The position numbers were made by a program, and so were the translations under genes. The notes beneath the pieces were generated by a model that searched no databases, was not told the origin of the DNA, and saw nothing but the letters and a program-made list of their open reading frames with translations. This document shows, in pieces, positions 56,468-64,000 of a stretch of DNA of 64,000 bases (its first letter is position 1; each line of letters starts with the position of its first letter). This DNA comes from Anisus vortex (taxonomy: Eukaryota; Mollusca; Gastropoda; Planorbidae): NCBI GenBank assembly GCA_949126835.1, contig OX421500.1, positions 33,665,141-33,729,140 of the forward strand, given 5' to 3'.

Positions 56468-57273
56468 GCAAGTTGTCAATCTAATGTTGTAACGCTTCCA
56501 TGTGTAATTGTGTTGGTGGGATGGAGTTTACTGTACCTAGTCTGTGCATACCTTTTCAATAAAGTAGAGTATCCTTTTCACACCAGGCAGCGCAGAATAC
56601 ATAATTTCAGTGAACTAGGCATATAAGGGGATTTGAAAGCCGACACAATGCCCAGCAGCCTTTGCTTTCCCCAACTAATGTCAGGTATTCATTATAGCTG
56701 GGTGGACTCAGTCACAATATATTCTCGGGGAAAAAACCCTGGTGTTAAATCTGGATTTCATACCTATAACTTTATGAACAGAATGTGCTACAGCTAGAGG
56801 ACAGTGTCCCATCTACCACTCTAATATAAACAGATATAGCAGTCAGGCGCATGTGATGCTGTAACATCTGTGAAATCTTAATCTTAATAGTATGTATTCG
56901 ACTTAGATAGTGTTCTCTGTTGCTCTGGTGGCTGTGGGAAGGAAGAAAAAAAACTACGGCAAAAACTAACCCTCAAAACAAAATAAATTAGAGTGCATAA
57001 AAATACAATTATTTAATCCGTAAACAGGCTTATAATGTATAATGGAGATGTGAAGAAAAATATTTAGTTGGTCTACAATAAAATGCCAGATACCAAATCA
57101 AAGTGCTTTATTTCACTGTTTGACTATGCTTTTTATATGCAGCGACAATGAAAATGTACAGTAAACGGAGAAAGATAAGAGGATGAAAGTGAGAAAATGA
57201 TAGCAATATTTGACTCAAAAATGAAGAAAGAGAAACAAAAAAGCATTTAGGAAATTACCATCCAATAGGGCAA
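56468..57273. other. CLASP intron, SINE fragment near 56635-56760
   Basis: CAGCCTTTGCTTTCCCCAAC and AGCTGGGTGGACTCAG match the minus-strand body of SINE family 1 in a diverged copy. The rest is unremarkable. Confidence 0.5.
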
Positions 57274-57447
57274 AAATCTAACATGACTAAGCTATAGGCC
57301 ATAAAATGAATCTAACATGACTAAGCTATAGGCCATAAAATGAATCTAACATGACTAAGCTATAGGCCATAAAATGAATCTAACATGACTAAGCTATAGG
57401 CCATAAAATGAATCTAACATGACTAAGCTATAGGCCATAAAATGAAT
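57274..57447. repeat. 34-bp minisatellite, five copies
   Basis: The unit is AATCTAACATGACTAAGCTA followed by TAGGCCATAAAATG. Copies are identical, which suggests a recent expansion. Confidence 0.93.
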
Positions 57448-57941
57448 CCCATAAAATAGATTCATATTGCTGTTGACTGACTTGTTTGTTCTGATACAAA
57501 TAGCTCCTTATGTCTTATTAAAGGCAACAACAGGTGCCTAGAAAAAGTGGCACGGTGGACTAGCCACATCACACAGCGGTGGACTAGCGACAGAGCGTTC
57601 GCTTGCCTTTACTCAAGATCATGGGTATGAACACTGGTAAGAGCCATAATTTGTTCACAGGTCTGGGAGGTGAAATATGTATCTGATATCAATTTGTAAA
57701 CAAAAAAAAAGGTGTGCAATGTAATCTCCCAGTGTGCTCTGCTACACTTGTCATGTGACCATCATAAGTGATTATAAAGAAGTGTCTGGAAGTGGCACCA
57801 CCAAACCAAACAAAACCATTTATGTCTTGTAACAGACAAAGCTGTTTTGTCTTGAAATGTTCAGCATCATTTGTCTGGTCTTATTTTAAATTGCTTTAAT
57901 CAACTCTTTATAACCTGTGTTTTTGTCTTTATATTTTTTAG
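57448..57941. other. CLASP intron with tRNA-like segment near 57575-57640
   Basis: GTGGACTAGCGACAGAGCGT followed by TCATGGGTATGAACACTGG has tRNA-like box spacing, so it is a probable SINE head. No other feature. Confidence 0.45.
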
Positions 57942-58017
57942 ATATGGTGCTCGATGTTTATTATTATCAAAGATTGTCCCAGACATTTGTAAATTATTGG
58001 ATGATCCAAGCCCACAG
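57942..58017 (+). CDS. CLASP: CLASP exon 4 (TOG1)
   Basis: The acceptor is TATATTTTTTAG and the donor CAG|GTTTGT. The first base completes the Arg codon begun in exon 3. The peptide is YGARCLLLSKIVPDICKLLD then DPSPQ. 'L-S-K-I-V-P-x-I-C-x-L-L' is a CLASP TOG1 hallmark. It ends in phase 0. Confidence 0.95.
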
Positions 58018-58709
58018 GTTTGTTCAGATGTTTGTTGTATCTAGTAATTTACCACTTGAAATTATGTGTCCCCCCACAATCATAATTAAGATGTAACCAG
58101 AAATTGCCACAGATATTTATAATCTTATTAAGTTTACAGACGTTCCTTCTAGATAGAAGATTATTGCATCCACTAGGCCCAAAGCTCTTGCAGGGCGGCA
58201 GGGATAGGTCGGCACAAAAGGATAGAGCGGTGACAGGTTGGTTGACAGTCCGGTGAATTAACCACAGGACCAGCGGCCAAATATTACATTTTGTTTTCAG
58301 AATTATTTCCCCTTGGCATACATACTCAAATTAAAAATAAAAAAGATTAAAAAAATATTTTAATATCCAACTGTACATGCTGTAGGCCTAATACAGGCTT
58401 GATCAGTTTTACCATATCCCAGCTACTGTTAGTTTTGTTAGTGAGCACATAATGGAAAAGCATATGTTGGGAAGAGGGGTGGGGTGAGTGAATTATCAAG
58501 AGACTAAGCTTTGAAGATATAAATTAGAAACTTTGGAGTTGCTGCTACTAGTTGGTTCATACTTATGCAAATAGTTCGTCCAACTACTGGCGGAAATGGT
58601 TTGATCGGTTAGGACCTAAACCAAACAACACGAATGAAAGTCTCTAAGATTGACATTATTTAACTAACACTTTAACTAAAACTTTATCCTCCTTTTGTTT
58701 TGAAACGTA
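58018..58709. other. CLASP intron with fragments of two repeats
   Basis: 58137-58175 (ACAGACGTTCCTTCTAGATA) matches 26150 and 62717. 58178-58275 (CCCAAAGCTCTTGCAGGGCG through GGTTGACAGTCCGGTGAATT) is the tRNA-head half of SINE family 2 on the minus strand. Confidence 0.6.
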
Positions 58710-59135
58710 CCGTATATACTCGCATATAAGTCGCACTTTTTTTACAAAAATTTTCAACAAAATGTAGGAGTGCGACTTATACACCCGACACTGTTTTAGA
58801 AAAGTTTGAAAAACATCACTACTCTGTCATAAAGTTTCCAACATAACCCCTATAGTTGATTGGAGTTATGTAGAATTATTACGATATGCCTTTATTATTT
58901 TATGTTTGCCTTATGCACGATTAAAACAATTTTTTTAGGAAAGTGTCAAAATTAGGGTGAATATTTAGTAACTTTATGTTTAAAAGGTATGCATTTTTGA
59001 GATATTAAAAGGCAGTGTAACCCGGGAAGTCGGGGTGCGACTTATGCACGGGTCAATGACAACGTATAAGGAAAAAAATCTTAAACTAGGGGTGCGACTT
59101 ATACACCGGTGCGACTTATACGCGAGTATATACGG
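58710..59135 (-). mobile_element. MITE family C, TA target duplication, copy 2
   Basis: The 426-base element starts CCGTATATACTCGCATATAA and ends with the inverse (GCGAGTATATACGG), with TA on both sides (58708-58709 and 59136-59137). It is a full-length inverted match of 33486-33912. It lies 150 bases before CLASP exon 5. Confidence 0.85.
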
Positions 59136-59285
59136 TAAATTTTTTTTTCCATCTCCTTGCTAAAAATGTATTGTTAATGTTATATAGAAAAAAAAATACT
59201 TCGGGTTTTGTAGTTAAAGATGTCCTGGCTGCGTCTCTATCACTTAAATCTTGAATGATTAATTTTGTTCTTGTTCGTGTGCCAG

Positions 59286-59383
59286 GTTCGAGAGGCAGCA
59301 ACAAATGCCCTGGTAGAAATCTATCGGCATGTAGGGGAGAAAGTGCGGCTAGACCTGAAGAAATTAGGATTATCCCAGCAAAG
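59286..59383 (+). CDS. CLASP: CLASP exon 5 (end of TOG1 core)
   Basis: The acceptor is GTGTGCCAG and the donor AAAG|GTAAGT. The 98 nucleotides read VREAATNALVEIYRHVGEKV then RLDLKKLGLSQQ and two bases of the next Arg codon. 'R-x-A-A-x-x-x-L-V-E-I-Y-R-H-V-G-E-x-V-R' is among the most conserved CLASP segments, forming the last TOG1 HEAT repeat. Confidence 0.96.
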
Positions 59384-59529
59384 GTAAGTCAGTCAAAAAA
59401 GGCCATGCTTGGGTAGAAAAGGATCTTTCAATGGTCGTCTTTTTCCATGATTGTGCTACTAATTGGGTTTAGTTTAAACTGTACTAAATACAGAACTGGA
59501 GTTTTGTTATTGCATTTCACTTGTAATTT

Positions 59530-59932
59530 GTGCTGTTATTATGTTATTCTACAAGTGTCAGGCATAACTGTATTGCTCAGTAATTATTTCTATTATTCTA
59601 CAAGTGTCAGGCATAACTGTATTGCTCAGTAATTATTCCTATTATTCTACAAGTGTCAGGCAAAACTAACTGTATTGCTCAGTAATTATTCCTATTATTC
59701 TACAAGTGTCAGGCATAACTGTATTGCTCAGTAATTATTCCTATTATTCTACAAGTGTCAGGCATAACTGTATTGCTCAGTAATTATTCCTATTATTCTA
59801 CAAGTGTCAGGCATAACTGTATTGCTCAGTAATTATTCCTATTATTCTACAAGTGTCAGGCATAACTGTATTGCTCAGTAATTATTCCTCTTATTCTACA
59901 AGTGTCAGGCATAACTGTATTGCTCAGTAACG
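59530..59932. repeat. 49-bp minisatellite, about 8 copies
   Basis: The unit is CTATTATTCTACAAGTGTCA followed by GGCATAACTGTATTGCTCAG and TAATTATTC. One unit has an extra AACT. It lies 150 bases after exon 5. Confidence 0.93.
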
Positions 59933-60688
59933 CTCTCTATAGCAGTACATGTGTTAGATTTAGATTTAGTTTCCCTATCTTTGCAGTTACATAATTATAT
60001 TAGAGTAATTCTTATTATTCATATATATACAAAATATAAAATACGGTTTTGAATCTCTGGCAAAGTATGTATCTACAACACCTGTATGGTCTCAGAGATA
60101 TCACAGAGGTCTTGTGCATCAATTGGGCAATGCAGGATTACCAGTATGCAGAAATTATGTGTCTTTTTGTATTATAGACATGTCTTATATCTTATAATTT
60201 ACAGGGTTCTTATGGTTCAGGAGATTTACTGCCAGTTTGGGAAAATTTACTTGATTTTCAAATTTGGGAAAACTGACTTGATTTTCCAACTTGAGCTCAG
60301 TGTGTGAATTTCACTTAAATCTGACAAAAAGATGTGAAAAAATACTTTTTTAAAAAATTCAAATAATTAAAAAGAGTAAAGTTGATAAGCTGTAAATAAA
60401 ACTCCCATCATGTTTTTTTTCTTTAATGAGTATGTATAACATAAATATACATCTTTTTATTTGGAATACGCATATACACTTCCAGTAAACAAAAAGAAAT
60501 TTCACATACGCAAGTTAAAATTAGTTTGTGAATTATTTTAGCGTAAGAACACTGATGTATAATTCTTGTACCATTAGGCTTGAGTGATAGATTACAAGAT
60601 GTCTTTTTTATTCTTTTAGAATTCCTACATTTTGCTAATGGTAATCTGTCAAAGTTTACATTTGTGTTTATTATGTTCCTTTTCAAAG
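59933..60688. other. CLASP intron, no feature
   Basis: AT-rich intron with short fortuitous frames only. Confidence 0.55.
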
Positions 60689-60759
60689 GATGAATTTATT
60701 GAACACCAAGTTTGAAGAGTTGAAAATGTCAGGAAATATGTTGCCCACTGCAGATGTTG
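60689..60759 (+). CDS. CLASP: CLASP exon 6 (linker after TOG1)
   Basis: The acceptor is CCTTTTCAAAG and the donor TTG|GTGAGT. The 71 nucleotides complete the Arg codon and read MNLLNTKFEELKMSGNMLPT then ADV, ending in phase 1. 'L-x-x-x-F-E-E-x-x-x-S-G-N-M' is the conserved segment that closes TOG1 before the disordered Ser-rich linker. The next exon lies beyond this window. Together the six exons encode about 234 residues. Confidence 0.93.
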
Positions 60760-61624
60760 GTGAGTACCTTTCAATCACACACTCATTTCTTAATTCACCC
60801 GATAGACTTTCACATATGTCTACATTCACCATATAGACATTTACACATGTCTACATTCAACAATAAACATTTACACATTTCTACATTCGCCTATAGGGCG
60901 TTTGCAATCACCAGACAAAAAGCACATAATTTTTGTTTACTTTGAGTAATGGTGTACAAGTAACAATGGCCGCTGTATTAATAAAGTTTCATATAGGCTA
61001 GAGCATTTTTAAAAATGATGTGTTGTGTTTTAAGTCTTATTAAGATTTAAGCTGTATTATGTCTGTTTAATAAAATAGGCTATTTTATTATTATCATAGA
61101 CATTGATCATAGACGATGTGAGCCTATTAGTGACTTGACTAGATAGCCTATTCACCAACACTATCACTTGAAATTGTAGCTGCCCTACTTAGCCATTAGC
61201 CGAGTCTACGAAACATTAAAGTGTAAGCCTATAAAGTGAAATTGAAAGTGTAAATAGGTCTAGCCGGCCCTAGCCTAATCACATTAATCAATTAATCTAC
61301 AGTACTACTATTTACCTCCTTATTTTTGAGTAGGATAGCCAATATTCATATGTGAATTTAGCATGATAAAGAACAACTTCACCACGTTACATTTGTACCT
61401 CAAGTGGGTTCTTATATTTACACAAATATGTCACTAAAAACCTAAGCCACGCCCATTGAGAACACTCTATAGACAATTACACATTTCTTAATTCACCTTC
61501 TTGACTTTAAAACATCTCTAAATCCAAATATTACTATATTTGCATATTTTTACATTCACATTTCAACAGCCACTTTTTTCTACATCCATAAACTCTACAT
61601 ACAGGTACTAGAATAGAGCCACAA
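60760..61624. other. CLASP intron, no exon recognised
   Basis: Short diverged repeats of ACATTTCTACATTCACC type occur at 60800-60900 and 61480-61560. Nothing else. Confidence 0.5.
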
Positions 61625-61737
61625 TTTCTACATCTACACATTACTAGATCCACAGTGTCTACATCCACAATGTCTACATCCACAATGTCTACATCCACAA
61701 TTTCTACATCCACAATTTCTACACCCACACATTATTG
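61625..61737. repeat. 15-bp tandem repeat
   Basis: The unit is TCTACATCCACAATG or TCTACATCCACAATT, about seven copies with imperfect edges. A minus frame with VDIVDVD repeats is its translation only. Confidence 0.85.
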
Positions 61738-62714
61738 CCTTCATATTCCAAACCTAAATGATTAACATTTATCTTTAAGATTATTTTTATTGCCCCAATA
61801 ATTACGGTATATTGTCCTCCTGTAATCCAAGGGAAGCAAATCAAATCTGGTTTCACTGAATTATTCATGAGTTACCTCTCTTGGTGTCAGCTTTGAGCAG
61901 TTGCCCAGTATGTCAGACCTCAGCTAAAATTCTTATCACGTAGCCTGATTTGATCTGATGTGACATTTAACTTGTCCCTCCCCCCTCCCTCTCCCCACGC
62001 CCCCTAAAATAAACTAGAGAAAAAACTGTCCACAGCTTGACACCTTAATGCAGGTCATGTCCACTTGGCCAGGGGAAAAATCTAGTAGCTTTTTTTTAAC
62101 CCCCCCATCCCCTGCCCTTGCCCTTTCGCCCCAGAACAGTCAGACCGAAGGCATTTGGCAGTGTAGCCACTGTAGCTAAGGGCCTAGTGTTTCTGGTAGC
62201 TCTGACTTGTTACACCCATCGGGCTAATATCTGTTTGTCAATGGTGGTTTTTTCCTTTTCTCTTTGGCTTTCTTTTTTTTTACAGACAATTATTATTTAG
62301 TTGTATTCTATCTCTAGTTATTAAGCAATATAATACTTTCTAGCAGACATTCAACAATAATAACAACATACAAGTAATATTCAAGTCATTGGCAGTTTTT
62401 CTAAATTTGATTTGTGTTGGCTGTTTTCTTTTTTTTTAATTATATTTCTCTAACATTTTATTGACTATGTTAAAGCTTTTAAATTGTCTCTGCAAACATT
62501 TATATTTTAAATCCGCCTTATTATTTTTTTTATAAATTTGTTTTATTAGTTCAATGTATTTAATGCCATTGTAGTAAGGTTTTAATAATGAGCAGAGTTC
62601 GTTGTCATATAATATAATTGTATTGTATGCTACAACTGAAACGGTTTAACAAATTTAGCTATAATCAGTATTGGGGTCCATAGGATTGAGATGCATCGTA
62701 TTGGCATGAGCTTA
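61738..62714. other. CLASP intron, no exon recognised
   Basis: C-rich patches at 61977-62005 and 62100-62130 are followed by AT-rich DNA. No splice-bounded coding block. Confidence 0.5.
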
Positions 62715-63060
62715 TCTCACACATTACAGACGCTCCTTCTATAAGGAAGATTATTGCGTCCTACGCTCATCTGCGGTTCGAGTCTCGGCCTGCATTTCTA
62801 TTAGTGTTTTAAATTATGTTGAGTTAATTGTTTCCCTGGTTTGTTCGGGCAACCCATTCCATGCTCGGATGCCACTCAGGAAGAAAGAGAAATTATGTGC
62901 CTTTGTTCTCGCATAAGGGATAAAGAAAGTGTTATTGTCCTTATATTTAGAGCATGCCCAGCCTCCGGCAGTCTTAATATAATCAATATGTTTACAGAGA
63001 GATGACTTGACGTGAATTTTAATGTTTCTTTGTCATAGAATGGCCAGATACACATTTATA
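62715..63060. repeat. Interspersed repeat (ACAGACGCTCCTTCT family)
   Basis: CATTACAGACGCTCCTTCTA then TTATTGCGTCCTA matches 26152-26190. A B-box-like GGTTCGAGTCTC at 62777 suggests a tRNA-derived part. 62840-62960 resembles 23430-23640 in word order. The exact nature is unknown. Confidence 0.5.
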
Positions 63061-63205
63061 ATGATATTCGTTAATATCCGGACTGAGTTTATAATTATAA
63101 AGAATACGTTTCATTTTTAAATGTTTTTTTTTAAATCTAAGCGTGTTAGTTTTTTAAAATGTCTGTATTTTGTTTGGTATAAACTACAACCTTTATGCAC
63201 TATGG

Positions 63206-63486
63206 CAGTGGTTCCCAAAATTGCTAATGTCGCGACCCCCCTTTAATACAGCTCTTAATGCCCCAACCATACAATTCTTTTTGTCTCTAACTTAAAATTC
63301 TAAGTGTTCTTTCACAGACTGTATCATTGTAATCAATTTATCTGGTTCAATGTCATGTTCCTCAAAGAAAACAAATAAAGTAGATGTCTCGGTTTCTAAG
63401 ACCAGCAAAAATATTTGTTTGCCGATAGTCTTTGACGACCCACGTCATGCCTATAAGGGTCGCGACCCACAGGATGGGAACCGCTG
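63206..63486. mobile_element. hAT-like MITE family Z with 8-bp TSD
   Basis: The 281-base element starts CAGTGGTTCCCAAAATTGCT and ends ACAGGATGGGAACCGCTG. The flanks CACTATGG (63198-63205) and CACTAGGG (63487-63494) are an 8-base duplication with one mismatch. It matches 49936-50232. Confidence 0.82.
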
Positions 63487-63494
63487 CACTAGGG

Positions 63495-64000
63495 CTAACA
63501 GAAACAATTGGTAGGTAGATTTTGGGTCGCAGGCGACTGAGATGTTAAGGCCGAGATGGGGGGGGGGGCAAGAGAGGGAGGTCATAGATCATTGTCCGTT
63601 GACCCGGCCCTGGGATTTCGGTACGGTTGTTCAGCATGACTAAATAGATGATATGTAGATGTATTCAGTGATGACAGCGGTATCTGAACACAATCATCTA
63701 CACAGTAATTATACCTGACCTGCCCCACCTAGTCACACCTCTCCCCCTCCCCACACGCCACTACCACCACCCTTTTCATTTCTCCCCTTTTTCAAAGTTG
63801 GTACATTTTAATAGTGTTAGTTATCTCCCCCATCTTGTATTTGATAGCATTACTTCCCTTTACCCCCCCCCCCTCCGCCTACTACTCCCAACATTTTGTT
63901 TTCCTTTAAAGAATAGAGAAGTTAAAAAGTTAAAATGCGAGACATGGGGGAAACACAAATATTTATATACAGATGAAGATTCTACACGTTCGTTACATAG
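63495..64000. other. CLASP intron, no exon recognised
   Basis: G-run at 63557-63568 and C-run at 63864-63873. No coding block up to the window edge. Confidence 0.5.

Noticed and set aside
60423..60945. Open frames flanking CLASP exon 6
   Set aside because: They are intronic, and the plus frame is diverged short repeats (ACATTTCTACATTCACC).

Overview
The window looks like invertebrate nuclear DNA, most likely from a mollusc and probably a gastropod. It is AT-rich, dense in tRNA-derived SINEs, MITEs, LINE debris and minisatellites, and its genes are split into short exons with GT-AG introns. Nothing bacterial is visible (no operons, no ribosome binding sites). The taxon is an inference from repeat style and the frequent 'taggcctat'-type words. 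It is not proven by any single gene.

Two host genes can be supported, both on the + strand. The first is the 3' end of an unidentified gene. Its exons at 15922-16103, 18229-18422, 19739-19915 and 20645-20742 encode a beta-rich, possibly SPRY/NHR-like region and a proline-rich C-terminus with two PPxY motifs. The last three exons join in consistent phase. One in-frame TAG interrupts a CAG run in the third, and an exon is missing or unseen between the first and second. The second gene is the 5' end of a CLASP (CLIP-associating, microtubule plus-end) gene. It has a start exon at 36887-37069, an alternative start exon at 54468-54566, and TOG1 exons at 55604-55786, 56376-56467, 57942-58017, 59286-59383 and 60689-60759. 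It runs off the right edge. Intron 1 is about 18.5 kb and one CLASP intron is GC-AG.

The first CLASP intron holds the most striking element, a minus-strand LTR retrotransposon at 39613-46534. It has 1016-bp LTRs that look identical, a CTAT target duplication, a primer binding site, and one 1223-codon ORF encoding gag, protease and integrase, then only the first residues of reverse transcriptase. The last residues of RNase H lie just downstream in another frame. The order integrase before RT/RNase H is the unusual Gmr1-type order within Ty3/gypsy. Most of RT-RNase H has been deleted, yet the copy inserted recently into a 34-bp minisatellite.

Region by region: 0-7 kb is non-coding with CT and TG microsatellites, SINEs, a MITE and a LINE tail. 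7-12 kb carries four tandem arrays (32, 36, 28 and about 42 bp units). 12.4-14.8 kb has a MITE and a MULE-like element with a FLYWCH ORF and long TIRs nested in a hAT MITE. 15.9-20.7 kb is the first gene. 21.6-30.2 kb is LINE wreckage, including a RNase H domain, and endonuclease and RT segments in opposite orientation. 30-36 kb is AT-rich and gene-free with MITEs. 36.8 kb to the end is CLASP, its introns loaded with arrays (47, 34, 27, 22, 34, 49 and 15 bp units), SINEs and hAT-type MITEs. Coordinates of repeat edges without target duplications are approximate, and all homology calls are from recognition, not from a search.
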